64,000 bases of DNA from NCBI RefSeq assembly GCF_030056815.1, contig NZ_JASHKR010000001.1, positions 112,985-176,984 on the forward strand. Direction: 5' to 3'. A model generated the notes under the pieces. That model saw nothing but the letters and a program-made list of their open reading frames with translations. It did no database searches and was not told where the DNA came from. Origin of the DNA: Rhodococcus sp. IEGM 1379 (GTDB taxonomy: Bacteria; Actinomycetota; Actinomycetes; Mycobacteriales; Mycobacteriaceae). Positions 52,487 through 61,128 of this stretch are shown piece by piece. Made by a program: the position numbers and the translations under genes. Numbering within the stretch: position 1 is the stretch's first letter; each line of letters begins with the position of its first letter.

Positions 52487-53506
52487 TCACGGATTTCGCG
52501 CTGTGAACGTGCTCCAACTCAATCGACTCTCACGTACGGCCAACCACCGTGAGGTGTCCTCGATCCCCGCTTCGAGGGTGCGCGACGGCACCCATCCGAG
52601 TAGCTGGGCAGCGAGGGTTTTCGACGCGTAGGCGCCGGCAGTGTCTCCCGGTCGCCTCGATGACGTCCTTACGACGACGTCGTGTCCGAGCACCTCCTCG
52701 AAGGCTCGGACCAGTTCCCATACCGTGGTCCCCCGTCCACTTCCCAGATTGACGACGGTGGTGCGGGTCGAGTCGGCTGTAATCCGATCGAACCGTTCCA
52801 ATGCGCGGATATGCGCGTCGGCGAGGTCCCAGACATGGACGTAGTCGCGCAATCCAGAGCCATCTCGCGTCGGCCAGTCCGTTCCCGCTACAGCGAAAGG
52901 TGTTCCGGTCGAATGCGCTTCGAAGAGTTTCCCCAGAGCATGAGTTGGATGCGCGGATTGCAATCCGCTGCGCAATTCCGGGTCTGTCCCTACCGGGTTG
53001 AAGTAGCGAAGCGACACAGCCGACAGGTTGGTTGCTGCAACGATGTCCGCGAGCATCGATTCGAAGTGTGCCTTGCTGCGTGCGTAGGGACTCTGCGGGG
53101 CAATGATCGAGCGTTCGTCGACACACCCTCCGTGGTCGGCGGCATACACCGCGGCCGACGAGCTGAACAGCAATCGTCTGCACCCGTTGCGGAGCAAGCT
53201 CGACACCAGCATCAGCGCTTTGGAGACGTTGTTGTCGTAGTACTGCACCGGACTGGTCACGGAGTCGCCGACAACGATCAGCGCTGCGCAGTGAACGGTT
53301 GCCTCGATATCGGGGTGCTCGGCAAAAATGGTGTCGAGCAGGGCATCATCGGCGATGTCTCCCCGGTAGAACGGGAAGCGCTGGGCAAATTCGAATCGCC
53401 CCGTCACCAGGTTGTCGAGGATCACGACATCGATCCCGGCGTCAGCACACCTCGACGCAATGGTGCTTCCGATGAATCCGGCTCCGCCGGTAATCAGCAC
53501 TTTCAT
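52487..53506 (-). CDS. galE: UDP-glucose 4-epimerase
   Basis: A 339-residue short-chain dehydrogenase-type sugar epimerase that interconverts UDP-glucose and UDP-galactose (or the N-acetyl forms). The NAD-binding motif is TGGAGFIGS (residues 6-14); the catalytic pair is Ser in LLFSSSAAVYA and YxxxK in SPYARSKAHFE. The length is normal for GalE. It is the last gene of a six-gene operon and its ATG overlaps the upstream stop by four bases. A dedicated nucleotide-sugar enzyme beside a glycosyltransferase suggests it supplies UDP-galactose or a related donor. Confidence 0.92.
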   Translation of the reverse strand: MKVLITGGAGFIGSTIASRCADAGIDVVILDNLVTGRFEFAQRFPFYRGDIADDALLDTIFAEHPDIEATVHCAALIVVGDSVTSPVQYYDNNVSKALMLVSSLLRNGCRRLLFSSSAAVYAADHGGCVDERSIIAPQSPYARSKAHFESMLADIVAATNLSAVSLRYFNPVGTDPELRSGLQSAHPTHALGKLFEAHSTGTPFAVAGTDWPTRDGSGLRDYVHVWDLADAHIRALERFDRITADSTRTTVVNLGSGRGTTVWELVRAFEEVLGHDVVVRTSSRRPGDTAGAYASKTLAAQLLGWVPSRTLEAGIEDTSRWLAVRESRLSWSTFTARNP

Positions 53507-54633
53507 GCCGCTCCCCCGGCATCACCGAGCGCAGTGCGCGCCCGCCTGGTGAAATGTGACAGGCGGGCGCGTGCCAACGCCAGTCCGTGTAAGTCGCGGC
53601 CTTCTCGGATGGAGAGCCTCTCGCGATCCAGGAACAGCGGAACCATCACCACGTCGCGATAGAGCGAATGTAGGCGAGGTCGATCTGCCAACCACAGTGT
53701 CCATCGCCACCACATCCGCGCCGACGCCGTGGTACCGAGGTCATCGAGGCCGAACACCGATTCCACGGCCGCCAGATGCACGTTCACTGCCCGGCGCACA
53801 TCACGCGGCAATGGGAGCCTCGCCAATTGGGGGGCGAGCGCCGGTTTGAAAGCAATGAGGTAGCCGACGTCGAAGACGCTGTTCAGGGCGGGGTCTGCGC
53901 GTATCAGTGCGCGATCGGCAAGCCGAGCGTGCGCGATGATGTGCAGTGCCGCATCGCTGATTGCCAACGTGGGTGGCTCAAATGTGGCGGGAATGCCGTG
54001 GACTGCACGCTCTCGTGTCAGTGCATGACGAGCGAAGCGCGGGAGAAGATGTGAGTGGATCTCGACAGAGCCGTGACGGTCGTCGCGGAGCAGTGCCGGT
54101 TCCTGGTGATCGTCATGATCGATGGAATCACTCGCTACTTCGTCGGGGAGAACCATCCGATAGCCGAAGTCGATGATCGCGTCGTTGGCGGAGACTGCGT
54201 GAGCGGGGTCGATGACCAGGAGGTCGATGTCGGTCATCCGCCTCGCCGCGGGATTAGGCCAGACCTTCCATTCGAGAAGCGCCGCGCCTTTGAGTGCGAC
54301 TGTCGGAAATCCCTTGCCTCGCAGCATCTCCTGCAGCTCAGCTCGCTGGGATTCCAGGTCCGCGATACGGAGCGCATTGCGGTGGTGGACCAAACTCAAG
54401 GTCAATTCAGGACTCGACACGGGGGCCGTGGATTCCGCGAGTACCTTCGCGAAACTTGCCGGCAGGATCGACGCGAATCCGGCGTCGACAGCTGCGGCGG
54501 CCAGCAGTGGTAGCACCTTGTGCCGGGCGGCGGTGTCGATGATCCGCGGCCATTCCTGCGCCGAACACAACCGGATCAGGTCTGGCCCACCAGCAGGATC
54601 GAGCATCGCAATCAGGTACCGCGTGTCACGCAT
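53503..54633 (-). CDS. nucleotidyltransferase family protein (PF14907-type)
   Basis: A 376-residue protein of the 'uncharacterised nucleotidyltransferase' family. The nucleotidyltransferase core is VALKGAALLEWKVW followed by ARRMTDIDLLV, the second with the metal-binding DxD. A later VEIHSHLLPRF fits the third acidic position and a conserved His. Family members occur in lasso-peptide and polysaccharide clusters beside HprK-like kinases and PqqD proteins; their exact substrates are mostly unknown. The ATG (or the GTG one codon before) overlaps the kinase gene by 22 bp; a longer upstream frame is only antisense or shadow sequence. Confidence 0.78.
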   Translation of the reverse strand: MRDTRYLIAMLDPAGGPDLIRLCSAQEWPRIIDTAARHKVLPLLAAAAVDAGFASILPASFAKVLAESTAPVSSPELTLSLVHHRNALRIADLESQRAELQEMLRGKGFPTVALKGAALLEWKVWPNPAARRMTDIDLLVIDPAHAVSANDAIIDFGYRMVLPDEVASDSIDHDDHQEPALLRDDRHGSVEIHSHLLPRFARHALTRERAVHGIPATFEPPTLAISDAALHIIAHARLADRALIRADPALNSVFDVGYLIAFKPALAPQLARLPLPRDVRRAVNVHLAAVESVFGLDDLGTTASARMWWRWTLWLADRPRLHSLYRDVVMVPLFLDRERLSIREGRDLHGLALARARLSHFTRRARTALGDAGGAA

Positions 54634-55493
54634 GACGCCACCAATTCGTCGACGGAAGCAACCCCGGTATCGGCATGGTGCCGAGTAAGGCTGTAACAGG
54701 CGGTGTTCGAGAGCAATGTGGCGATGTTTCGCAGAGTGAGTCCGTGGTCGTCGGACCACAATGCGGACTGCTCGGCGAGCGAGCGCAAAGCCACCGCGGT
54801 GGGCATCGGCTGGATGGATGTCTTGGTCTCCCCCCACCCGTCGAGAATCAACAACACGTCGATGCCGCGCGCCGCCGACGCGGAAGCTGGTGGATTCGGC
54901 AGTGTTGTGGGATCGAGCGCCCATACCGGCGGTTCGTACGGCAGAGGAAGTAAGTCAAGCGCACGGATCTCGGGGAGAACGTCGAAAGTTCCGGTCTTGA
55001 TGTGTATCCGACGCGGAAGCCCCACTGCGTCTTGCCCTCGAATGAAGATCCCTTCGTCTGAGTGAAGCTGGGCGCCCCGTAGAGCCAGTGCCAGAGCCAA
55101 GGTGGTCTTACCGGCACCCGAATGCCCGGCAATCGCCACTCGCACCCCGCCGCAATCAACCAGCGCCGCATGCAAGCGCGTCCACTGTTCGGTGTGAGCC
55201 GCCGACATGACGTCCCGGTGAACCGTGCGATAGATACTCTCCGCGATATGCAGTCCGTCGAGACCGGTCAGGGTTTCTTCAGCGGCTTCCATCGTGGAAT
55301 CAATCGTCACGTCCCACCGATCCGGGCAGGATTCGTCCGGCATGATGTGAGCGTTCACCCGGTGCTCGGCAGACCACGGGCTCGCGACCTTGTGTTCGAC
55401 GACGCCGACCTCCGGCATCAACACCCCAGTGACGACGGCGTCGACCCATAGGTAGTGCGCGCGGATATCCTCAGCGCCCTGCGCGTTCACCAA
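54612..55493 (-). CDS. HprK-like kinase
   Basis: A 293-residue P-loop protein. Walker A is GHSGAGKT (residues 123-130), followed by the HprK-like QLHSDEGIFIR segment with the catalytic Asp. The N-terminal 100 residues lack the HPr-kinase sensor domain. In this family the closest described partners are lasso-peptide tailoring kinases, which phosphorylate a C-terminal Ser, and kinases of polysaccharide or PqqD-containing clusters. The target here is unknown. It starts with GTG four bases after the PqqD-like gene. Confidence 0.75.
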   Translation of the reverse strand: MVNAQGAEDIRAHYLWVDAVVTGVLMPEVGVVEHKVASPWSAEHRVNAHIMPDESCPDRWDVTIDSTMEAAEETLTGLDGLHIAESIYRTVHRDVMSAAHTEQWTRLHAALVDCGGVRVAIAGHSGAGKTTLALALALRGAQLHSDEGIFIRGQDAVGLPRRIHIKTGTFDVLPEIRALDLLPLPYEPPVWALDPTTLPNPPASASAARGIDVLLILDGWGETKTSIQPMPTAVALRSLAEQSALWSDDHGLTLRNIATLLSNTACYSLTRHHADTGVASVDELVASCVTRGT

Positions 55494-55497
55494 CGTT

Positions 55498-55770
55498 TCA
55501 CACCAGTAAACGAGAAGTGGTCAATTGTCCGAGCGTTTCATTGACAATGGACTCTGCTTCGATCACGGGGATCTCCAAGACCTCCATAACCGCATTGACG
55601 ATGTCGCTGACGGTCCGCCCGTCACACAACTCCCACACCAACGTCGCGACAGGATTGAGATGATGCGCAATCTCGACGGAACTGTCGTACAACACAACTC
55701 CGTCGGTGAGGTCGTTACTTTCGACGCTCGATGAGCGTTGTGGTTTCGTATCTACCAGCAACTCGGTCAC
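55498..55770 (-). CDS. PqqD family peptide-binding protein
   Basis: A 90-residue winged-helix PqqD-like protein: DGVVLYDSSVEIAHHLNP, then VATLVWELCDGRTVSDIVNAV and the C-terminal helix LGQLTTSRLL. PqqD folds act as recognition elements that hold the leader of a peptide substrate for a modifying enzyme. The GTG start is preferred because GGGAGA lies just upstream; starts at 55785 (ATG) and 55803 (TTG, overlapping the upstream stop) are alternatives. It sits between a glycosyltransferase and an HprK-like kinase, with no radical-SAM enzyme, lasso cyclase or protease nearby. Confidence 0.82.
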   Translation of the reverse strand: MTELLVDTKPQRSSSVESNDLTDGVVLYDSSVEIAHHLNPVATLVWELCDGRTVSDIVNAVMEVLEIPVIEAESIVNETLGQLTTSRLLV

Positions 55771-55799
55771 GGAATCTCCCTGCATATGTCGGTGAACTG

Positions 55800-57896
55800 T
55801 CAATGGCCGAGTGTGAATCGTTGTGAATAGTCGGACTCGACCGCGCCGGCGCGGAGCAAGTCACGGTTGGTGGCGATTCCCGGTGAAAGCGAGCAGCACG
55901 TCAACCTACCGGCGACGCTGCCGTCAACCAAGAAGTCGCCGATGGTGCGGTAGCGACCCGCCCATGTCGCAAATCCCTCGAGATCCGAATTCGGGTCGGG
56001 AATGGAGTCGAGAATCCGTTCGAACGCACGCGAGTGGACCAGAGCGGCGTGAACTCCACGGTTTCCGGAACCGGTACGTATCAGCGACGAACCGTCGATC
56101 AATGTGCCACTGCGAGATTTTGCATCGTGCCCCAACTGCACCACATCCCACGAACTGTGTTCGAGTTCAGTACGCGCCGATTCCAGGATCGAACTGGAGG
56201 CGTCGAGCAAGTCGACGTCGTCGGCGGTGACGAGAACCGAACCCCATTCCTTCTCAGCTGCCAAAGCAATCGCACGGCGCCAGGACGCTGCAAATCCGAC
56301 GTCCGGGCTCGCACGGTCTTCGAACGCCGAAAGTCGCACTACCTCAGCAAGATTCGGAAGTCGATTGAATGTCCGCCACGACGAATTCCACCTGTCGATA
56401 TCGATATCGAGGTTGACCACGACCACGCCCAGCGTCGCGATTGACTCTGTCGACGTCGACGTTTCATCGGTCGACAGAACAGTTCTCGCCGGCGCCAGAG
56501 GCTGATTCAGTTCGATGTCGACGGCGTCTTCAGCGAGTAACCATGCTGGCAGGCCGAGTTTCGAAATGCCAGTACCCGAGATCATCTCGGACAGCTGATC
56601 ACGCAGACGCCGGTAGGCCATCTCACGCACGATCAACGCATAGCTTGCATGGTCATCGCCCCACGAGTGGATGACGGCGCTGTCTACGCCGCTTGCAAGA
56701 TCGTCAGCGACATTTCTGAGCTTGTATGCGAGCGCACCGTCAATCACGGTGTCCTCCGTCAGGAACACCACCGACTTCCAACCCAACAGAATCGCTTTGT
56801 CGATACCGGAGACGAATGCACTGGCAACCCGCCACGTATCCGGCGTTTCGTCTGCCGGCAGCACGCGGTGGATCGACAACTCGATCGACTCGGCTTCTCC
56901 CAGGCACGAACGCCACGGAGCGATTCGACGGTCGTCACTGAGTACCAGGATTCCGCCGAAAGCCAGTTCAGGCTTCTGCAGACTCAACTCAGCCTGCCGA
57001 CGAATGCCGGGATAGGAGCCTGCCAGATACATCGAGAATTGGCGGTGGATGGATTCGACGTCCCAACCGATCTCTTGCCAGCCCAGCAGGTAGTTGTGAA
57101 TCCGATCCGGCCAATTGATGCGGTATGGGACGCCCAACGGCCGTTCGAATCGATGCAGCCAACGGAAACTCGGCAGGCAGATTACTTTTCCACCATTGAT
57201 GCGGAACTTCTCGTGAATGTAGCCCTCTTCACCCCCGAAGCCGGTGAAGTGCGCGTTCAACCCCGGCCACGCGCCGCGACGACACGCAAACGAACCCAAC
57301 CCTTGCATGTCGATCTCAAAGGGAACCTCGGGGTTTTCCTTGGCCCGTGGGTCTACACCCCAGGCACCGAACATGCCTCGGTTCCACCGAGGTTCCATGT
57401 GGGTAGCCGCGATGTGTGAAGAATCCTGCGACAGCATCGGACCTTGAATCAGATCGTCGGTGTCGGGGTCGGCATCGAAATGGGCCAACAACGACGCCAG
57501 CGATCCGGGAGCCAAAATCACATGAGAGTCGAGAACGAGTACATATTTTCCAGTTGCCTTGCGGAACATGATATCTCGGACCGCGGTGGACCGAACATCC
57601 GTGAACGGAATATAACGAAACCGCGGAATGTACTTCGCGAACGATTCCAGCATCGGTGCCGGCAGTCCCTCGGGGAAATTGTCCAACAATACGAACTCGA
57701 CTCGATCGAGAACTTCACGATGGTGAGTCAGTATCGAATGGATCGTGAAGTACGCGCCGTCGAAATCGTCATACGTCGCGATTGCAATCGTGAGATCTAC
57801 TGACTCTCCATGGGGCGGTGTCTCCCGGACCTCCACTGCGTCCGTGCTCTGAAGCTTCTTCAGAGCGCGGTGCAGCGCGATATCGAACTCACTCAT
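55800..57896 (-). CDS. large two-part family 2 glycosyltransferase
   Basis: A 698-residue cytoplasmic protein. Residues about 35-310 are a GT-A family 2 domain: DLTIAIATYDDFDGAYFTI, VEFVLLDNFPEG, the acidic metal site VLVLDSHVIL, a GGEEGYIHEKFR acceptor-side motif and a WLHRFERP segment typical of family 2. Residues about 330-700 are less conserved and include a part like glycosyltransferase family 25 or LPS-biosynthesis enzymes (SVLVTADDVDLLDAS), so a second catalytic domain is possible. It lies 30 bp downstream of the repeat-protein gene, its likely acceptor or co-product. Confidence 0.78.
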   Translation of the reverse strand: MSEFDIALHRALKKLQSTDAVEVRETPPHGESVDLTIAIATYDDFDGAYFTIHSILTHHREVLDRVEFVLLDNFPEGLPAPMLESFAKYIPRFRYIPFTDVRSTAVRDIMFRKATGKYVLVLDSHVILAPGSLASLLAHFDADPDTDDLIQGPMLSQDSSHIAATHMEPRWNRGMFGAWGVDPRAKENPEVPFEIDMQGLGSFACRRGAWPGLNAHFTGFGGEEGYIHEKFRINGGKVICLPSFRWLHRFERPLGVPYRINWPDRIHNYLLGWQEIGWDVESIHRQFSMYLAGSYPGIRRQAELSLQKPELAFGGILVLSDDRRIAPWRSCLGEAESIELSIHRVLPADETPDTWRVASAFVSGIDKAILLGWKSVVFLTEDTVIDGALAYKLRNVADDLASGVDSAVIHSWGDDHASYALIVREMAYRRLRDQLSEMISGTGISKLGLPAWLLAEDAVDIELNQPLAPARTVLSTDETSTSTESIATLGVVVVNLDIDIDRWNSSWRTFNRLPNLAEVVRLSAFEDRASPDVGFAASWRRAIALAAEKEWGSVLVTADDVDLLDASSSILESARTELEHSSWDVVQLGHDAKSRSGTLIDGSSLIRTGSGNRGVHAALVHSRAFERILDSIPDPNSDLEGFATWAGRYRTIGDFLVDGSVAGRLTCCSLSPGIATNRDLLRAGAVESDYSQRFTLGH

Positions 57897-57926
57897 CGTG
57901 ATTTGCCCTCCATTGCAGGCCAGGTA

Positions 57927-58448
57927 CTAGGTCGGCTCCGTCGGCTCCGTCGGTATTGTCGGCTCCGTCGGTATTGTCGGCTCCGTCGGATTAGTCGGCT
58001 CCGTCGGTATTGTCGGCTCCGTCGGATTAGTCGGGCGAACCGTCGTCGTTGTGCCGCCCGATCCCGACCCTGAACTACCCGATGAACCAGAGCTTGACCC
58101 TGTCGACCCTGATCCTGAGCTACCCGAAGAACCTGAGCTACCCGAAGAACCCGAATCTCCGGGCTGACTTGGCCCTGTACCGCCACCACCGCCATTACCT
58201 TGGCCGCCGTTACCGCCTTGGCCTGTCCCGTTTCCCCCATCGTCCGACTGTCCGCCTTGGCTATTCTGGCCCTGGCCGCGATTCGGAATACCAGACAGGT
58301 TGGGAGTGTCGCCCGAAGCGAAAGCCGGTGCAGCACCTCCCAAACTGATGGACGTCACAATCGGAACCGAGACTGCCGACGCGGCCAATACCGTCTTGAC
58401 GAACTTCCGGCGACCGACCGGCACATTCTGAAATGCATCGTTGCTCAT
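57927..58448 (-). CDS. Tat-exported Ser/Gly- and Thr/Pro-repeat protein
   Basis: A 173-residue low-complexity exported protein. The signal peptide has the twin-arginine motif GRRKFVK, a hydrophobic AASAVSVPIVTSISLGG core and cleavage after AFA (about residue 44). The mature part has a Gly/Asn/Gln-rich stretch, a Ser-Gly repeat stretch (GSSGSSGSSG) and a C-terminal run of hexapeptides of the form PTEPT(I/N). No globular domain is evident. It looks like a surface mucin-like stalk with many potential O-glycosylation sites. It is the first gene of a six-gene operon with a glycosyltransferase next to it. The ATG is the one matching the Tat peptide; upstream in-frame codons are not signal-like. Confidence 0.78.
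   Translation of the reverse strand: MSNDAFQNVPVGRRKFVKTVLAASAVSVPIVTSISLGGAAPAFASGDTPNLSGIPNRGQGQNSQGGQSDDGGNGTGQGGNGGQGNGGGGGTGPSQPGDSGSSGSSGSSGSSGSGSTGSSSGSSGSSGSGSGGTTTTVRPTNPTEPTIPTEPTNPTEPTIPTEPTIPTEPTEPT
57930..58032. repeat. 18-bp tandem repeat coding PTEPT(I/N)
   Basis: About five to six imperfect copies of the unit GTCGGCTCCGTCGGTATT (with GGATTA variants) lie at the 3' end of the repeat-protein gene, each encoding six residues. Such a coding repeat can change copy number by slippage and so change the length of the Thr/Pro stalk between strains. Confidence 0.75.
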
Positions 58449-58854
58449 AGCGTTACCCCAGGGGTCTCGAGTGCCGAAGCACGGATCGTGACGAATTGGC
58501 AGAAACGTAGCATTCTCTGAGCAACTATTCGAGCACACTCGCTGAACTTTGGTCGGTTTTCCGTCCGATTTATGCCAACTTGCACGTTTTACGTGGAGTT
58601 TACGAGCTCGAGGTTTTATCTAAGCAAACCCTCAGCTACGCAACAGAACGTGCAGCTACACGCCGATTGGGGAGTTTTCACTCAGCTCGAGACGAGACCT
58701 TTTATGACTGTCGTCACCCGTTCTCGAAGTCACATCAAATTCGAATCAGGAGTCCGCGGCGCGCCGTCGTTGACTCTCGCTGTCGATTCCGTCGAGGCAT
58801 CAGTACGGTGATGTGATCGAACCATCAGTTCGTAACGAAGGAGAGGGTGAGCAC

Positions 58855-58965
58855 ATGGATTGGGCATCTATCGGAGTAGGCGTCGGCTACGCGTCGGTCG
58901 CATTGTCGATTCTGGTTTTTGTGGGCGGATGTATTGCGCTGTTTATCTTGTCGATTCGGCAGTAG
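58855..58965 (+). CDS. very small single-span membrane protein
   Basis: A 36-residue protein: MDWASIGVGVGYAS, then one hydrophobic helix SVALSILVFVGGCIALFILSI cut short by RQ and the stop. A strong AAGGAG site lies at proper spacing before the ATG, which is the main reason for calling it. The function is unknown. It sits between the divergent repeat-protein operon and ndh. The region 58449-58854 before it contains no other gene I can support, only a doubtful 35-codon frame at 58704. Confidence 0.55.
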   Translation: MDWASIGVGVGYASVALSILVFVGGCIALFILSIRQ

Positions 58966-59138
58966 TCCCCCACGGACCGCAATCTGGCTACTCCCTGCAG
59001 GAAGAGATCACGGTGGGGAGTCGCCGGCTTGTTACTGGATCGATTCCGCTCACGGTGGACCTCTTGTGAACTCGCAGAGAACCTGAGCGCTCGTGGGACT
59101 ACCGTAGGACCCGTCGTCTACAACTCGAGGAGCATGGA

Positions 59139-60536
59139 ATGAGCATCCAGTCGGTTGAATCGCACCGCCACAGAGTTGTGGTGATTGGTTCCGGCTTCGG
59201 TGGACTGTTCGGCACTCAGGCTCTCAAGAAAGCCGATGCCGACATCACGATGATCGCGCGTACCACCCATCACCTTTTCCAGCCGCTCCTCTATCAGGTA
59301 GCTACCGGAATTCTCTCGGTGGGCGATATCGCTCCCGCTACCAGGCTCGTCCTGCGCAAGCAGAAGAATACCCAGGTTCTTCTCGGTGAGGTCGAGACAA
59401 TCGACCTCGAAAACCGAACTGTCACATCGAGGCTCTTGGAGCGCGTCACAGTCACTCCCTTCGACAGCTTGATCGTTGCGGCGGGTGCTGGTCAGTCGTA
59501 CTTCGGCAACGACCATTTTGCCGAGTTCGCCCCCGGAATGAAGACGATCGACGACGCTCTCGAGCTTCGCGGCCGCATTCTCGGCGCCTTCGAGCAGGCT
59601 GAGCTGTCCGACGATCCTGCTGAACGAGCCAGGTTGCTGACGTTCGTCGTTGTCGGTGCCGGCCCGACGGGTGTGGAGCTGGCCGGTCAGATCGCGGAGT
59701 TGTCGCGTCGCACTCTCGATGGTGCGTTCCGCAAGATCGATCCCCGTGAGGCTCGCGTCGTCTTGCTCGACGGCGCTTCGGCGGTTCTTCCGGTCTACGG
59801 CGGAAAATTGAGCCGTAAGGCTGCGGAGACGCTCGAGGGTCTCGGTGTCGAGATCCAGCTGGACGCCATGGTTACCGATGTCGACAACTACGGACTGATC
59901 ATCAAGGAGAAGGACGGCACGCTGCGCCGCATCGAGTCGCAGTGCAAGGTGTGGTCGGCGGGTGTTCAGGCCAGCCCACTCGGCAAGCAGTTGGCGGAGC
60001 AGAGTGGCGGCGAGACCGATCGTGCCGGTCGAGTAATGGTCAATCCGGACCTGTCGTTGCCCGGTCATCCCAATGTATTTGTTGTCGGCGACATGATGTC
60101 GTTGGACAAGTTGCCCGGTTTGGCGCAGGTCGCGATGCAGGGCGGCAAATATGCGGCCAAGCAGATCAAAGCCGAGATCGACGGCCAGGCCCCGACTACG
60201 CGGGTGCCGTTCAAGTACTTCGACAAGGGCAGTATGGCCACCATTTCGCGTTTCAGCGCGGTGGCCAAGGTCGGCAAGCTCGAGATCAGCGGTTTCATCG
60301 GCTGGGTTGCGTGGCTTGCCATCCACCTGCTGTACCTGGTCGGGTTCCGCTCGCGTGCTTCCACGATCCTGTCGTGGGTTGTAACGTTCTTCGGCCGCGG
60401 CCGCGCTCAGATGGCGTCCACCGAGCAGCAGGTATTTGCTCGAAATGCCATGGGCGAGTTGGAGAAACACCAACAGAAACAGTCAGAAGTCAAGGCGGGC
60501 AAATCTGCTGACAAGCAGAAAAAAGCAGCTGGCTGA
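59139..60536 (+). CDS. ndh: type II NADH dehydrogenase
   Basis: A 465-residue single-subunit NADH:quinone oxidoreductase that feeds electrons to menaquinone without proton pumping. The FAD-binding motif is VVVIGSGFGG (residues 13-22), the NADH-binding motif VVVGAGPTGVELAG (about 169-182), and the second flavin segment NVFVVGDMMSL. Near the C-terminus WVAWLAIHLLYLVGFR is the amphipathic/membrane anchor region typical of actinobacterial NDH-2, followed by a Lys-rich tail. The ATG has a GAGGAGC site. It is monocistronic: a strong hairpin follows. Confidence 0.95.
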   Translation: MSIQSVESHRHRVVVIGSGFGGLFGTQALKKADADITMIARTTHHLFQPLLYQVATGILSVGDIAPATRLVLRKQKNTQVLLGEVETIDLENRTVTSRLLERVTVTPFDSLIVAAGAGQSYFGNDHFAEFAPGMKTIDDALELRGRILGAFEQAELSDDPAERARLLTFVVVGAGPTGVELAGQIAELSRRTLDGAFRKIDPREARVVLLDGASAVLPVYGGKLSRKAAETLEGLGVEIQLDAMVTDVDNYGLIIKEKDGTLRRIESQCKVWSAGVQASPLGKQLAEQSGGETDRAGRVMVNPDLSLPGHPNVFVVGDMMSLDKLPGLAQVAMQGGKYAAKQIKAEIDGQAPTTRVPFKYFDKGSMATISRFSAVAKVGKLEISGFIGWVAWLAIHLLYLVGFRSRASTILSWVVTFFGRGRAQMASTEQQVFARNAMGELEKHQQKQSEVKAGKSADKQKKAAG

Positions 60537-60551
60537 CATCCTGAGCAGACA

Positions 60552-60585
60552 GAACGGCGGCGGAATCTCGATTCCGCCGCCGTTC
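60552..60585. terminator. bidirectional terminator between ndh and the thioesterase gene
   Basis: GAACGGCGGCGGAAT and ATTCCGCCGCCGTTC form a perfect 15-bp stem with a four-base loop, followed on the plus strand by TCCTGTTT. It lies between two convergent genes and can serve both. Confidence 0.82.
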
Positions 60586-60607
60586 TCCTGTTTCAGCCGT
60601 TCTGACT

Positions 60608-61036
60608 TCAGTTTCCGATCGCTGCGGTATCGGTGATGTTCGCGAGGCGAACTTGACCCTTGGAGACCAGTCGACCGCTCTCGTCGGATATGCGAACTTC
60701 CCAGAGCTGCGACGTGCGCCCCCGATGAATCGGGTTGGCCTCAGCGGTCAGCGTGCCTTCGCGGGTTGCCCGCAGGAAATCGGTGTTGTTGTTGACGCCG
60801 ACAACATGGCCGCGCTCCCCCAGCCACACTGTGCCGCCGATGCTGGCCAGTGACTCTACAACGGAGCAATACACGCCGCCGTGCTGAATTCCTGCGGGCT
60901 GATGCAACGTGGGTTTCACCGTCCACTGTGCGCGGACACGGTCCGGTGTCACTTCGGTGTATTCCAAGCCGATGGTGGCGTCGAAGCCGGTTCCTAACAA
61001 GTTCTTCATTTCGGCAATGTCAGCTGTGTCGGCCAT
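60608..61036 (-). CDS. PaaI-type hotdog thioesterase
   Basis: A 142-residue hotdog-fold acyl-CoA thioesterase. The conserved active-site stretch is HQPAGIQHGGVYCSVVESLAS, in which the HGG motif and the downstream Glu are the catalytic features, followed by the VGVNNNTDFLRA strand. The length fits the family. Substrates are probably aromatic or medium-chain acyl-CoA, not determinable here. In mycobacteria a similar thioesterase gene lies near ndh. Confidence 0.9.
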   Translation of the reverse strand: MADTADIAEMKNLLGTGFDATIGLEYTEVTPDRVRAQWTVKPTLHQPAGIQHGGVYCSVVESLASIGGTVWLGERGHVVGVNNNTDFLRATREGTLTAEANPIHRGRTSQLWEVRISDESGRLVSKGQVRLANITDTAAIGN

Positions 61037-61128
61037 GCCTTCTCCATCTGTGGTTCCGTGGCGCCGGAGTGGCTGCCGCTGACTACTTGCCTACACGAGC
61101 ATCTACTCGAGCCTGGACTCAGGTCCGG

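Noticed and set aside
52261-52506. Plus-strand open frame ending SELLADLTDFAL
   Set aside because: The end looks protein-like, but it is antisense to the clearly recognisable SRPBCC remnant and has no start signal.
57930-58032. Tandem 18-bp repeats considered as a CRISPR array
   Set aside because: Units are contiguous, in frame and without unique spacers; they encode a protein repeat.
58704-58811. Short plus-strand frame of 35 codons before the small membrane protein
   Set aside because: No ribosome-binding site and no recognisable feature; could be part of the promoter region.
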